Positions 1 to 9,855 of a stretch of 64,000 bases of DNA are shown here, in pieces. The stretch is from Aureispira sp. CCB-QB1. Its GTDB lineage: Bacteria; Bacteroidota; Bacteroidia; Chitinophagales; Saprospiraceae. The number at the start of each line of letters is the position of its first letter. Positions within the stretch are counted from its first letter, which is position 1. The stretch covers positions 1-64,000 of the forward strand of contig NZ_JHBV01000044.1 in NCBI RefSeq assembly GCF_000724545.1. The letters run 5' to 3'. The notes below the pieces were generated by a model, which saw nothing but the letters and a program-made list of their open reading frames with translations, did no database searches and was not told the origin of the DNA. The translations under genes and the position numbers were made by a program.

Positions 1-318
1 TGTATAGATATTGAACACATCTTACAAATATAGTCTTCATTGTCTTTTTTTCTAACTTATCATACAATCTACATCACTACCTTAAATCGAACTAAAAAGA
101 TAGAAAAAAATATTCTTTTTGCTCAATTTTTTGTTTTTAATTCAAACAATAGTGGATTGAAAAGCTTGATTGTTATTGATAATCAGCAAGTTGTATTTTT
201 GTTGTGTTTTGGGTTAAGTATTTGGTTATCAGTGTTATAAGGGGTGCTTTTTTGTTTTTTTTGTCAAAAAAGTAAAAAAGCACCAAACAACTAATAGAAA
301 CAATATTTCTGCTTATTT
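1..318. other. AT-rich left-edge intergenic region
   Basis: No convincing gene is visible. A 66-codon open frame at 40-240 has low-complexity composition and no start context. The right half (about 150-296) holds modules of the intergenic repeat family seen elsewhere in this window: a GATAATCAGCAAGTTG block and a GTGCTTTTTT / AAAAAAGTAAAAAAGCAC hairpin. That hairpin lies just downstream of the minus-strand gene ending at 319 and could act as its terminator. Confidence 0.5.
150..296. repeat. Degenerate copy of the intergenic inverted-repeat family
   Basis: The segment carries the internal modules found in the full copy at 42674-42937 in the same order: TTGATAATCAGCAAGTTG, then a TTTTGGGTTAAG block, then GGTTATCAG, then a GTGCTTTTTT...AAAAAAGTAAAAAAGCAC stem. 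The outer TAGTTCGTTGA terminal repeats are absent, so this is a relic or a shorter variant. Confidence 0.45.
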
Positions 319-2373
319 TTATTTTCCTGTAAGCTTTTTGAGATAACGAATGGCAACAGGATCTTTGGGGTTGTACTGCAACACTTTTTGAAAATCAGCA
401 ATTGCTTTTTGGTTTTGTCTTAACTCAACATAAGATATCCCTCGATTGATGTGAGCAATAGGAGCTTGTTCAGGTGCATATTGTAGTGTTTTGGTATAAT
501 CTTCAATAGCTTTGTCATGAATTCTAAGAATACTATAAGATACACCACGATTGTAATAAGCGGTACCTCGTTCGGGGTCAAGTTCAATAGCCTTGGAATG
601 ATTAGAAACAGCTTTTTGAAAGTCACTATTGGCTTGTTGGGCCATCTGTTGAGCTTCTTGTTGTCTATTCTTTTTTTGCAATTGCCGAGCTTGTTCCTGT
701 TTCATACTTCCTCGCATTCCATAAATACTCCCAATACCTTCGTACACATCAGCTCGTTTGGAGCCAAGTTCTGTAGCTAATAAAAAATCTTGGAACGCTT
801 TGTTGAGGTATTTTTGTCGCTCTTGAAGGCTGGTTGCTTTGTCGGCTTGTTTACCATAATAATTGCCTCTAATACCTAGAGGCTGCGCCATAGTAGGTAA
901 CAATTTTTTGCCTTTTATAGTGTTTAAGTCAATAACATTTGTCCAAAGTTTGTCACTGTTTTGCCAAGTCTCGATTTGCGAAATGGTTGTAGGGATATAA
1001 GCACAGAATCCAATCGTCATAGCGATTAATATTCCTCTTTTGGTGTTTTGGGGCGCATGTTCAAAGATCAGCATGGCTAAGGCAAAAGCTAAACCAATGT
1101 AAGGCAAATAACTGTATCGATCAGCCATGATAACAGCGCCAACAGATATAAATTGAAGTACTAAAATAATTGTTATCAAATAAAAACCAATTCCCCAAGC
1201 AATACTTTTGCTGAATCTAAGGCTTGCTAAGGCTACCCCTAAAATCAACACAACCAAAAAGGGAGCTACTTTAAAGAACAGGCTATTGTCAAATGTTTGT
1301 TGATCTGGATAGGGGTAAAAAGCAGAGAGATTGGTTGGTGCAAAAAATTGGATGATGTATTGTATAAATCCATAAGAGGCGAACTGAAGGCGCTCGGATA
1401 ATTCAAAGGCACTAAAATCATTCATTGCCACAGCACTTGTACCTTTTTGTAAGAATCCTCCCAAATCGCCACCTGCCTGTACATTGGTTGCAATTAGCCC
1501 AAATACAATAGAGCTGATAAAAAAGGGAATGGTTGGAACTAATGCAGTGGGCTTAAACGTGTCTTTTAATGCTTCAGTAGGTGTTGTGGCTTGGTGATTC
1601 CAAAAATAAAGTAATAGCATAACCAAAGGAAATACGACGGCCATAGCTTTGGATAAACAAGAAAGAATAAAAAGTACAAAAGCAGTGTAAATCCATTTTT
1701 TTGCATTGGTTTGTAGAAATTTCCAATAACTCAATAATCCCAATAAAAAGAAAAAACTATAAAGCACGTCTTTGCGTTCGGATACCCAAGCTACAGACTC
1801 TACATGCATAGGATGCAAAGCAAATACAGCTGCTACAAAAATACTCACGGGAAGATTTTTTTTACTCATCTGATAAATTAGCAGCATGACAAAAATGCTA
1901 TTTAGAATATGTAAAACGATGTTCCAAAAAATAAAAGGACGTGCTGAAATTCCCTCTGGGCAGCTAGGACAAGCATTGTTATTCCAACGCATCGTCAAAA
2001 TAGTAATGGGATGATAATTTAGTGCTACGGCAGTTGTGAAAACATCTCCTATACTTGTTGTATGAGGATTGACGGTTGGGCTAATTGTTCGTTGACTTCC
2101 TTTTAGTTGAATAAAAGCGGCAATGTCTGTTGCAGAACGAACCAAATGATTTTCTGTGACATAAGTATAGTCGTCCCAATCGACAAATTCATTGTTTAAA
2201 GCACCTCTATAAACAAAAGCAGTGATGATCGCAAGTACTAAGGCAGCAGTGATAGGAGAAAAAATTCTTTCTTGTAGCTGCTTTTTTTTCTGTACGTTGT
2301 TTTTTGTCTTTGAGCTATGTTTCTCTTGATTATTAGAAGCTTTCTTTTTTTTATTCTTTTTGGAAGATGCCAT
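319..2373 (-). CDS. TMTC-like GT-C membrane protein with C-terminal TPR repeats
   Basis: The 684-residue product starts with a Lys/Asn-rich cytoplasmic tail (about residues 1-35). A hydrophobic segment follows, then a luminal/periplasmic loop with the acidic motif VDWDDYTYV, as in GT-C type glycosyltransferases. About ten further hydrophobic segments follow, including the family-typical stretch HPMHVESVAWVSERKDVLYS. The last ~170 residues form TPR-like repeats (AIELDPERGTAYYNRGVSYS, AIADFQKVLQYNPKDP). Known relatives (TMTC/PMT-like proteins with TPRs) transfer sugars from polyprenyl-phosphate donors to exported proteins or polymers; the substrate here is unknown. It is transcribed alone, divergently from tsaC. 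Confidence 0.75.
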   Translation of the reverse strand: MASSKKNKKKKASNNQEKHSSKTKNNVQKKKQLQERIFSPITAALVLAIITAFVYRGALNNEFVDWDDYTYVTENHLVRSATDIAAFIQLKGSQRTISPTVNPHTTSIGDVFTTAVALNYHPITILTMRWNNNACPSCPEGISARPFIFWNIVLHILNSIFVMLLIYQMSKKNLPVSIFVAAVFALHPMHVESVAWVSERKDVLYSFFFLLGLLSYWKFLQTNAKKWIYTAFVLFILSCLSKAMAVVFPLVMLLLYFWNHQATTPTEALKDTFKPTALVPTIPFFISSIVFGLIATNVQAGGDLGGFLQKGTSAVAMNDFSAFELSERLQFASYGFIQYIIQFFAPTNLSAFYPYPDQQTFDNSLFFKVAPFLVVLILGVALASLRFSKSIAWGIGFYLITIILVLQFISVGAVIMADRYSYLPYIGLAFALAMLIFEHAPQNTKRGILIAMTIGFCAYIPTTISQIETWQNSDKLWTNVIDLNTIKGKKLLPTMAQPLGIRGNYYGKQADKATSLQERQKYLNKAFQDFLLATELGSKRADVYEGIGSIYGMRGSMKQEQARQLQKKNRQQEAQQMAQQANSDFQKAVSNHSKAIELDPERGTAYYNRGVSYSILRIHDKAIEDYTKTLQYAPEQAPIAHINRGISYVELRQNQKAIADFQKVLQYNPKDPVAIRYLKKLTGK

Positions 2374-2819
2374 TGGTGTTGATTATAATAATGAAGAAGT
2401 TATTTAAAAGTAATAGTTTGTTGATTTAGAATTCTCTAAGTGTTGTCAAACTAGAATTAAATTACAACTAAGAACTAAAAATATACAACAATATGTTGAT
2501 TACAAAGTTTCTTTAAAAAAACAAAATAGTTTTATCTCGCTGTTTGTTATTTATACTTGCTTCAATAAATTGGAAGAAAAATAAAAGTATACTTTTTTAT
2601 TGCTTAACTTTGTTTGCCTATCAAAACAAATTTCTTCGTGAAAACGAAGGCTGTTTGGGAAGTTTTAAGATAGAAACTTTAAGAGTAATGTAAGAGGTTA
2701 AAAATAAAAAATAACAAAAACTACTATTGCTAACAATAATCCGTGTATTCTTCTAAGAGGGGATTGGGGAGACTACGAATTAAATGCGTTTTGGGCGGGT
2801 TGTTGATTAATTGAAAAAT
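2374..2819. other. Divergent intergenic region upstream of tsaC
   Basis: 446 bases between divergent genes, so promoters for both should lie here. A Bacteroidota-type -7 element TAACTTTG is at 2605-2612 on the plus strand, but no TTG is found about 19 bases upstream. If it is used, tsaC would have a leader of about 200 bases. No riboswitch or RNA gene was recognised in that leader. Confidence 0.3.
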
Positions 2820-3389
2820 ATGAATTTTACAAAGGAAGTTGCTCCACTTGTGGAAGCATTAAATGAAGGAAAGCTTATCTTGTATCCGACTGAAACCATC
2901 TGGGGAATTGGCTGTGATGCAACCAACGCAGAAGCTGTTAAGAAAATTGATGCACTCAAAAAACGAAAGGAAGGAAAAAACTACATTTTATTGGTGGATA
3001 ATGAGAGTCGTTTGTCAGAATATGTTGCCTATATTCCTCCCAAAGCGAGCAATTTGATTGCTTATCACACCAGACCACTAACAATTGTATACGATAAACC
3101 GAAGAACTTGCCAGATTCTTTGTTAGCAGAAGATGGTAGCATTGCTATACGAGTAACTTTAGATCCATTTTGCAAAGAATTAGTGAACGCTTTTGGGAAA
3201 CCTATTGTTTCCACATCGGCTAATATTAGTGGCAAACCATATCCCAAAACGTTTTTAGATATTGATAATGCTATTAAACGAGGAGTGGCTAGTATTGCAC
3301 AATACAAACAATACGAAGAAAGTGAAAATGCCCCTTCTGTTGTTGTAAAAGTTGTAGATGGGGAAGATTTGATTTTTTTGAGAAAGTAA
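2820..3389 (+). CDS. tsaC: L-threonylcarbamoyladenylate synthase (Sua5/YciO/YrdC family)
   Basis: This enzyme makes threonylcarbamoyl-AMP from threonine, bicarbonate and ATP, the first step of t6A37 modification of ANN-decoding tRNAs in the cytoplasm. The 189-residue protein is a single YrdC domain with LYPTETIWGIGCDA near the N-terminus, KKRKEGKNYILLV, and the Ser/Thr-rich PIVSTSANISGKPYPKT motif. The short length fits TsaC or the compact Bacteroidota Sua5 form without the C-terminal Sua5 domain. The ATG at 2820 is preferred over an in-frame TTG at 2811 because it places the family N-terminus correctly. cca follows 51 bases downstream. Confidence 0.9.
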   Translation: MNFTKEVAPLVEALNEGKLILYPTETIWGIGCDATNAEAVKKIDALKKRKEGKNYILLVDNESRLSEYVAYIPPKASNLIAYHTRPLTIVYDKPKNLPDSLLAEDGSIAIRVTLDPFCKELVNAFGKPIVSTSANISGKPYPKTFLDIDNAIKRGVASIAQYKQYEESENAPSVVVKVVDGEDLIFLRK

Positions 3390-3410
3390 AGGTTAGTTTT
3401 CTTACCTTTG
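3377..3410 (+). promoter_or_regulatory. Putative Bacteroidota sigma-A promoter for cca
   Basis: A -33-like TTTG at 3377-3380 is followed after 22 bases by TACCTTTG (3403-3410), an exact match to the Bacteroidota -7 consensus TAnnTTTG. It overlaps the end of tsaC and lies about 30 bases before the cca ATG at 3441. The spacer is slightly longer than usual (19-21), so the -33 assignment is uncertain. Confidence 0.4.
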
Positions 3411-3440
3411 CGACTCAATTTTGACTAACTAAAGAGGATA

Positions 3441-4859
3441 ATGCAAATCGAAATAAAGGAAAAGGAGCAAGAAATATTCGAGCTACTAAGTGAATCAGCT
3501 AAAGAACTCGGATTTCCTACCTATGTTATTGGGGGATATGTCAGAGATAGATTGCTTCAACGACCGTCTAAAGACATGGATATTGTCTGTGTGGGCAGCG
3601 GTATTGAGTTAGCTAAAAAATTAGCTACTAAATTACGTCCTAAACCTAAGGTTATAGTCTATAAACGTTTTGGAACGGCTATGTTGCATTTTAAAGACTT
3701 AGAACTGGAGTTTGTTGGAGCTAGGAAAGAATCTTATCGCCAAGATTCTCGCAAGCCTATTGTAGAAAATGGAACCTTGGAGGATGATCAAAATCGTCGG
3801 GATTTTACCATCAATGCCTTGGCTATTAGTTTGAATGATGAAGACTATGCCACATTAGTTGATCCTTTTGGAGGTCTACAAGATTTAAAAGAAAAACGCA
3901 TTGTTACTCCACTAGACCCTAATATTACATTTTCAGATGACCCTTTGAGAATGTTGAGAGCCATTCGCTTTGCCACGCAGCTCAATTTCGAAATTGATAA
4001 AACGACTTTGAAGGCAATTGCCGATCAGAAAGAACGAATTCAAATTATTTCGCAAGAACGGATTACCACCGAATTGCAGAAAATAATGGCTACTCCAAAA
4101 CCTTCTATTGGGTACAAACTTTTATTCGACACGGGATTGTTAAAATTAATCTTCCCTGCATTGCACGCTATGCATGGTGTTGATTATAAAAATGGACAAG
4201 GGCATAAAGATAATTTTTACCATACCTTACAGGTATTGGATAATGTGGCAAAAGTAAGTGATAATATCTGGTTGCGTTGGGTAGCTGTGTTGCATGATAT
4301 CGCCAAGCCGTTGACCAAACGATACATTGATGGACAAGGATGGACATTTCATGGTCACGAAGCTTTGGGGGCTCGTTTTGTACCTAAGTTTTTTAGAAGA
4401 ATGAAATTGCCAATGGGCAATGAAATGAAATATGTTCAAAAATTGGTTGGCTTGCATCAGCGCCCTGTGGTGTTGACCAAAGAAGAAATTACAGATTCCG
4501 CATTGCGTCGCTTGATGTTTGAAGCAGGAGAGGACATTGATGATTTGTTGCTGTTTTGTGGCGCTGATTCTACTTCAAAGTTTCAGTGGAAATTGGATAA
4601 GTATGCTAAGAACTTAAAAATTCTGACCAATAAGATTGCAGAGTTGGAAGAAAAAGATCGCTTGAGAAATTGGCAACCACCTATTTCAGGAGAAATTATT
4701 ATGGAAACATTTAATTTAAAACCTTGTCGAGAGGTGGGACAAATTAAAAATAGTATTCGAGAAGCTATTTTAGATGGTGCAATTCAAAACGATTATCAAG
4801 AGGCTTTTGATTTTATGTTGAAAAAAGGAAAAGAACTAGGATTAGAACCTAGTCACTAG
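3441..4859 (+). CDS. cca: CCA tRNA nucleotidyltransferase / HD-domain protein
   Basis: It adds or repairs the 3'-CCA end of tRNAs in the cytoplasm. The 472-residue protein has the class II head domain with VIGGYVRDRLL and the metal-binding KDMDIVC motif (about residues 30-55). RRDFTINALAISL and the LRMLRAIRFATQL neck motif follow, then an HD hydrolase domain around residues 260-370 containing HKDNFYHTLQVLD and VLHDIAKP. Bacteroidota Cca proteins commonly carry this HD domain. It is downstream of tsaC on the same strand, so two tRNA-maturation genes are adjacent. A separate promoter may lie in the tsaC 3' end. Confidence 0.92.
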   Translation: MQIEIKEKEQEIFELLSESAKELGFPTYVIGGYVRDRLLQRPSKDMDIVCVGSGIELAKKLATKLRPKPKVIVYKRFGTAMLHFKDLELEFVGARKESYRQDSRKPIVENGTLEDDQNRRDFTINALAISLNDEDYATLVDPFGGLQDLKEKRIVTPLDPNITFSDDPLRMLRAIRFATQLNFEIDKTTLKAIADQKERIQIISQERITTELQKIMATPKPSIGYKLLFDTGLLKLIFPALHAMHGVDYKNGQGHKDNFYHTLQVLDNVAKVSDNIWLRWVAVLHDIAKPLTKRYIDGQGWTFHGHEALGARFVPKFFRRMKLPMGNEMKYVQKLVGLHQRPVVLTKEEITDSALRRLMFEAGEDIDDLLLFCGADSTSKFQWKLDKYAKNLKILTNKIAELEEKDRLRNWQPPISGEIIMETFNLKPCREVGQIKNSIREAILDGAIQNDYQEAFDFMLKKGKELGLEPSH

Positions 4860-4887
4860 TATGTAAAATCTCTCTAGAAAATCACAA

Positions 4888-4988
4888 TAGTTTGTTGAAA
4901 CCACGAAGTAGCAGCGCAGCTAGCTAAGCTTGCCGAATAGGCTTATGCTAGTAGTGCAAAAGCCCAAGATGGAATAATCAACGAACTA
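4888..4988. repeat. Intergenic inverted-repeat element, copy A
   Basis: A 101-bp element bounded by TAGTTTGTTGA (4888-4898) and TCAACGAACTA (4978-4988), an inverted pair with one mismatch. The left TIR is followed by AACCACGAAGTAGCAGCGCA, a module shared with copies B, E and F. The right end lies 17 bases before the ATG at 5005. No ORF or transposase is inside. Confidence 0.7.
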
Positions 4989-5004
4989 CGAAAATCAAGG
5001 AACG

Positions 5005-5556
5005 ATGACTATTATGCAAGAAAAAAAAGCACTTCGAGCTGAAATTTTATTAAAAAGAAATAACATTCCTATAGAAAAAAAATCAGTTTATGATGCTCGG
5101 ATTGTTCGTGATTTAATGGCTTTAATTCAAGCTAGAAATTGTACCAATGTTCATGCTTACTTGCCAATGGGGGCGGAAATAAATATTTATCCATTGATAG
5201 AGAAGTTACTAGAACAAAAGACCAATGTGTATTGTCCTAAAACTTTGAAGAATCGAAAGTTGGAACACTTGAAACTGGAGGCTTTGGATAAATTAGAAGA
5301 AGGATTGTGGGGGACGAAACATCCTAATCAAAAATCTATCTATGAAGGAAGTTTTGATTTAATCTTAGTGCCTGGGTTGGCTTTTGATGCACATGGCAAT
5401 CGCTTGGGCTATGGTGGTGGATATTATGACAACTTCTTGAGTCAGCATCCTCATGCTTATAAAGTTGCATTGGCGTATCCTTTTCAAATTGTCGAAGCAG
5501 TGCCCACAGAAGCACACGATTTTAAAGTAGATACGGTTGTTTACCACGACTTGTAA
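5005..5556 (+). CDS. 5-formyltetrahydrofolate cyclo-ligase
   Basis: It converts 5-formyl-THF to 5,10-methenyl-THF with ATP in the cytoplasm. The 183-residue length is normal for the family. An N-terminal Arg/Lys-rich helix (KALRAEILLKRNNI) is followed by AYLPMGAEINIYPLIE and the signature RLGYGGGYYDNFL near residues 133-145, which forms the nucleotide-binding loop. A second in-frame ATG at 5014 is equally plausible as the start. The gene sits immediately after repeat copy A, so its promoter or leader probably overlaps that element. Confidence 0.9.
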   Translation: MTIMQEKKALRAEILLKRNNIPIEKKSVYDARIVRDLMALIQARNCTNVHAYLPMGAEINIYPLIEKLLEQKTNVYCPKTLKNRKLEHLKLEALDKLEEGLWGTKHPNQKSIYEGSFDLILVPGLAFDAHGNRLGYGGGYYDNFLSQHPHAYKVALAYPFQIVEAVPTEAHDFKVDTVVYHDL

Positions 5557-5912
5557 TGGATTGTTAACCGGAGCAACATTATTATGATTTGTCAAGTAGA
5601 AATTGGGGGATAAGGAGACGAATTGCTCAAAAATGGTAGGATAATCTTAAAAACCAAGGACGTACATTTTTTGCATCAATGTCTTTTTATGGTCTAAATA
5701 AGCCTTTTTATTCATAGAATTAGTCTAAATAATAAGCCCTGTGCAATTTTTCGCAAAAAAAATGTATTTTCGCAACCAAAGCCTTATATAAAGGTTATAT
5801 TGTAAAAATGTAGTTTACAATAGGATTTTTCTATTAGAAAATTCAAGTATAAATTACATGGAAATAGGAAAACCAATTAATTTTTAATCAGATAAAATCA
5901 TTTAATAGCACT
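5557..5912. other. Intergenic region upstream of aconitase
   Basis: 356 bases with no supported gene. TATTTTCG at about 5763-5770 is one mismatch from the Bacteroidota -7 consensus but has no clear TTG at the right distance. A leader of about 140 bases to the aconitase ATG would follow. No hairpin terminator for the upstream gene was recognised. Confidence 0.3.
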
Positions 5913-8189
5913 ATGGCATTTGACATTGATATGATTAAGAAGCATTATGCTTCTTTGCCTTCAAAAATTCAGGCTGCACGCGAAACTCTTAAAAAACCAC
6001 TGACTCTAGCTGAGAAAATCTTGTATGCTCATTTAAACGATGATTCTAAGATCCAAGATTATAAACGTGGCGAAGATTATGTATTCTTTTCTCCCGACCG
6101 TGTAGCGATGCAAGATGCTACTGCACAAATGGCTTTGTTGCAATTTATGATGGCAGGTAAAGACAAAGTTGCTGTACCTTCTACTGTTCACTGTGACCAC
6201 TTGATTCAAGCAAAAGTTGGTGCTGAAGATGATTTGGAAACAGCTAATGATAAAAATGCAGAGGTTTATGATTTTTTAAGCTCTGTTTCTGATAAATACG
6301 GTGTAGGCTTCTGGAAACCAGGCGCAGGTATTATTCACCAGATTGTATTAGAAAACTATGCTTTTCCTGGAGGTATGATGATTGGTACAGATTCTCATAC
6401 TGTAAATGCAGGAGGTTTGGGTATGGTTGCGATTGGTATTGGTGGTGCTGATGCTGTCGATGTAATGGCTGGACTTCCTTGGGAGCTTAAAATGCCTAAA
6501 TTAATTGGTGTAAAGTTAACTGGTAAATTAAGCGGTTGGACATCTCCTAAAGATGTTATCTTGAAAGTAGCGGGTATCGTAGGCGCCAAAGGAGGAACTG
6601 GATATATTGTAGAGTATTTTGGAGAAGGAGCTGTAAACATGTCTTGTACTGGTAAAGGTACAATTTGTAACATGGGAGCAGAAATCGGAGCGACTACGTC
6701 TACTTTTGGATACGACGATTCTATGAAGCGTTACTTAGAAGCTACAGAACGTGCAGATGTTGCTGCTTTGGCAGAAGGTGTTAAAGAACATTTGACAGGT
6801 GATGCTGAAGTTTATAATAATCCTCATCAGTATTTTGACCAAGTAATCGAGATTGATTTGGATACACTAGAGCCTCACTTGAATGGTCCATTTACACCAG
6901 ACCGTGCTTGGCCGATTTCTGAGTTTGCTAAAGCAGTAGAAGACAACGATTTCCCTTCTAAATTATCAGTTGGTTTAATTGGTTCTTGTACCAACTCTTC
7001 TTATGAAGATTTAACTCGTGCAGCGTCTATTGCTAGACAAGCAGCAGAAAAGAATTTAAAAGCAAAAGCAGAATTTACAGTAACACCAGGTTCTGAATTG
7101 GTTCGTTTTACAGCAGAGCGCGATGGTTTGTTGGACGATTTTGAGAAAATTGGAGCAATGGTTTTGGCGAATGCTTGTGGTCCTTGTATTGGTATGTGGG
7201 CACGTGTTGGCGCTGAAAAGAAAGAAAAAAATGCAATCATTCACTCGTTTAACCGTAACTTCGCTAAACGTGCAGATGGTAACCCAAATACACAAGCTTT
7301 TGTAGCGTCTCCAGAATTGGTGACTGCAATGACAATTGCTGGTGACATGAAGTTTAATCCTTTGACCGATACTTTGGTGAATGAAAATGGCGAAGAGGTA
7401 AAATTAGATCCTCCAAAAGGAGATGAGTTGCCTACGAAAGGGTTTGATGTAGAAGATGCTGGATATGTAGCACCTGCTGAAGATGGTTCTAATATTGAAG
7501 TAGTTGTTAATCCAGATTCTGAGCGCTTGCAATTGTTGACACCATTCAAGCCAATGAATCAAGAGGAATTGACAGGAATGCGTTTGTTGATCAAGGCAAA
7601 AGGAAAATGTACAACAGATCATATCTCTATGGCAGGACCTTGGTTAACTTACCGTGGGCATTTGGAGAATATCTCTCAAAACTGTTACATTGGTGCTGTT
7701 AACTACTTTAATGAAGAAACAAATAATGTAGCTAACTATGCAGATGGCAATGAGCCTACATTCATGCCTGTTCCTGATTCTGCTATCAAATACCAAAAAG
7801 CAGGTATTGGTACAGTTGTGTTTGGAGAAGATAACTTGGGAGAGGGATCGTCTCGTGAACATGCTGCCATGGAGCCTCGTTTCTTGGGTGTAAAAGCAGT
7901 TATTGTAAAATCTTTTGCTCGTATCCACCAAACTAACTTGAAAAAACAAGGTATGTTGGCATTGACATTTGTTGATCCTAACGACTATGATTTGGTTCGT
8001 CAAGACGATAAAGTAGACATCTTAGGATTTGATGACTTTGCAGAAGGAAAGAATATGACAGTTGTACTGCATCATGCAGATGGAACAGAGGATTCTTTTG
8101 AAGTAGAACACACATACAATGCTGCTCAAATTGAGTGGGTTAAGGCTGGTTCAGCTTTGAATAAAATTCGTAAAGATCAAGGTTTATAG
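5913..8189 (+). CDS. acn: Aconitate hydratase (mitochondrial-type)
   Basis: This TCA-cycle enzyme interconverts citrate and isocitrate through a [4Fe-4S] cluster in the cytoplasm. The 758-residue protein has the length and motifs of mitochondrial aconitase: [34 protein letters not shown] and ACGPCIGMW. The three cluster ligands fall at Cys359, Cys422 and Cys425, almost the same numbering as the mammalian mitochondrial enzyme. The mobile C-terminal swivel domain carries [17 protein letters not shown]. The gene stands alone with its own strong terminator. Confidence 0.96.
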   Translation: MAFDIDMIKKHYASLPSKIQAARETLKKPLTLAEKILYAHLNDDSKIQDYKRGEDYVFFSPDRVAMQDATAQMALLQFMMAGKDKVAVPSTVHCDHLIQAKVGAEDDLETANDKNAEVYDFLSSVSDKYGVGFWKPGAGIIHQIVLENYAFPGGMMIGTDSHTVNAGGLGMVAIGIGGADAVDVMAGLPWELKMPKLIGVKLTGKLSGWTSPKDVILKVAGIVGAKGGTGYIVEYFGEGAVNMSCTGKGTICNMGAEIGATTSTFGYDDSMKRYLEATERADVAALAEGVKEHLTGDAEVYNNPHQYFDQVIEIDLDTLEPHLNGPFTPDRAWPISEFAKAVEDNDFPSKLSVGLIGSCTNSSYEDLTRAASIARQAAEKNLKAKAEFTVTPGSELVRFTAERDGLLDDFEKIGAMVLANACGPCIGMWARVGAEKKEKNAIIHSFNRNFAKRADGNPNTQAFVASPELVTAMTIAGDMKFNPLTDTLVNENGEEVKLDPPKGDELPTKGFDVEDAGYVAPAEDGSNIEVVVNPDSERLQLLTPFKPMNQEELTGMRLLIKAKGKCTTDHISMAGPWLTYRGHLENISQNCYIGAVNYFNEETNNVANYADGNEPTFMPVPDSAIKYQKAGIGTVVFGEDNLGEGSSREHAAMEPRFLGVKAVIVKSFARIHQTNLKKQGMLALTFVDPNDYDLVRQDDKVDILGFDDFAEGKNMTVVLHHADGTEDSFEVEHTYNAAQIEWVKAGSALNKIRKDQGL

Positions 8190-8216
8190 TATTTTATAAA
8201 CTATCTAAAAAATACC

Positions 8217-8256
8217 GAAGCCTTTTACTCTTTTGAGTGAAAGGCTTCTTTTGTCT
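8217..8256 (+). terminator. Rho-independent terminator after aconitase
   Basis: A 14-bp stem (GAAGCCTTTTACTC paired with GAGTGAAAGGCTTC, one G-T pair) with a TTTT loop is followed by TTTTGTCTT. It lies 27 bases after the aconitase stop codon. Confidence 0.85.
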
Positions 8257-8280
8257 TAAAATGCTTGATTATTATCACAT

Positions 8281-8389
8281 TAGTTCGTTGAAACCACGCA
8301 GTAGCAGGGAACCAAGCTATGCGAGCTCACGACCGTAGGTAGTAACAAAGCTAACTAAAAGCGCAACGCTACTATTATCAATAATCTAC
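8281..8389. repeat. Intergenic inverted-repeat element, copy B
   Basis: It begins with TAGTTCGTTGAAACCACG at 8281 followed by the AGTAGCAG module, and ends in a degenerate TCAATAATCTACG. A CTCACGACCGTAGGTAG stretch inside matches copies E and F. It lies between the aconitase terminator and the convergent gene ending at 8401. Confidence 0.6.
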
Positions 8390-8400
8390 GAAAAAATATC

Positions 8401-9855
8401 TCAATAAACAAGTCGTTTAAGATTTGCCATTAGCCAATCTCGATTGGCAACGGAATGACAATTTTCTATTTCTTGTTGCAATCTTTCAATCGACTCTTGA
8501 ATTATAGGACGCTTAGTATATTCAATCGTTTCTTTAATTTTAAAGAGCTTTTTACTGAATTTCATTAAGTTGGAGGTTGATTTTTTTTGATAGTCAGCAA
8601 CTTGCTTACTCCTTCTTAGGTAGCTATGGCAGGCATCAATTAAGGCATAAAATGCTTCTCCTTCTTCTTTTTCGTAGTAAATTTTGAGCTGGATAATTTT
8701 GGTTCCTAAATAATAAGTAGGATTGATGAAATCAACATTATGCAAGGTTTGTAAAGCTTGATCATAGTCTTTTTTGCTGTGTTGCAAGGATGCGAGGTTA
8801 TATTTATAAACATTGTTGCGGACATCTAAAGGAAGCTTCTTTTTGTATTCTTCTATAAACTGCTCCGCCCAACTGTATTTTTCTAAGCGGACAGCTAAGG
8901 TAACAATGTTCTTATATTCTTGTGGCATTAAAAAGCCTCCTACAAAAATAGCTTCGGATTCTACTAGGTACAAATATATCTCTAACGTTTCTTCTAAATA
9001 AGTGGAGCCTTGTTGATTGATTTTTCCAATAGCATAATTGAGCGCATACCCATAGGTGCCCAAAATTTCGTCTTTGGTAAACTGGTGGGCATATTTTTTT
9101 AACAATTGAAGCAACATCCTGTAGTAAGTTTCCGTTGCTTCCGCTTGTTTTGTTAACATTCTAAAGATTGTATGATAAATTTGAATGATTGGGTCAAACT
9201 CTTTGGATTTATCTTGTAAATGTTCTTCAATCCCCTTCATAATAGACCATTGATAATGCGCTTGAATAACTTTATTTCGACTCGCCATGTCACAAGCCAT
9301 TTTTAGTTTTTCTAGGATAAAAAGATTGTCAAGCGAATCATTGGCTAGTTGCAAATTTTCATTATAACTTCGTCCGCCTTGCTCTACAAATAAATAGTCT
9401 AATTCTTTATGAAATTTATACTGACTTTCGTAATACGTTTGGTGATTCAGATGTTCTTTGGTTGATTGTTGCTTGTATCTTTTTTCTATAGAACGATAGT
9501 GTTTTTCCAGTTTATAATGTCGCAGCTTTTCTAATAATACAACCATCCGTTGGTTTTCCTTACTCTGAAGTGCATCATCTATTAAAAAATTGTGCAGTAG
9601 TGACAGCAATTGAGATGTTAAACGATGAAATTTTTTATTATCAAAAGCTTCTCCAGCAAAAATTTTATTGTAAATACGTGTTTTTTCTAATTTTTCAGGC
9701 TGAGCGAATGTTGGTGCGTACTTTAGCAGATACAAGCAAAGTTTGGTGGTTGCTTCATGTTTGTTAAAATAAGGAGATAAGGTATATTCCTTAAATCGAG
9801 TTAGCGTTCTGCTATCTAACTGTTGAAGTAAATCTAAAATTTTGGAATCTTGCAT
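8401..9855 (-). CDS. Hypothetical alpha-helical repeat protein
   Basis: The 484-residue product has no signal peptide or membrane segment, so it is probably cytoplasmic. It is Leu/Lys/Glu-rich and appears entirely helical, with TPR-like pairs in the C-terminal half (for example YKYNLASLQHSKKDYDQALQTLHNV). I do not recognise a catalytic domain; a scaffold or protein-binding role is the most that can be inferred. The N-terminus MQDSKILDLLQQLD supports the chosen start. It is monocistronic and convergent with aconitase. Confidence 0.6.
   Translation of the reverse strand: MQDSKILDLLQQLDSRTLTRFKEYTLSPYFNKHEATTKLCLYLLKYAPTFAQPEKLEKTRIYNKIFAGEAFDNKKFHRLTSQLLSLLHNFLIDDALQSKENQRMVVLLEKLRHYKLEKHYRSIEKRYKQQSTKEHLNHQTYYESQYKFHKELDYLFVEQGGRSYNENLQLANDSLDNLFILEKLKMACDMASRNKVIQAHYQWSIMKGIEEHLQDKSKEFDPIIQIYHTIFRMLTKQAEATETYYRMLLQLLKKYAHQFTKDEILGTYGYALNYAIGKINQQGSTYLEETLEIYLYLVESEAIFVGGFLMPQEYKNIVTLAVRLEKYSWAEQFIEEYKKKLPLDVRNNVYKYNLASLQHSKKDYDQALQTLHNVDFINPTYYLGTKIIQLKIYYEKEEGEAFYALIDACHSYLRRSKQVADYQKKSTSNLMKFSKKLFKIKETIEYTKRPIIQESIERLQQEIENCHSVANRDWLMANLKRLVY

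Noticed and set aside
40-240. 66-codon plus-strand open frame at the left edge
   Set aside because: Low-complexity Phe/Asn/Leu composition, no start context, and its right part lies within repeat-family sequence.
2613-2819. Riboswitch or T-box in the long leader before tsaC
   Set aside because: No known conserved core could be recognised, and the start site of the leader is itself uncertain.
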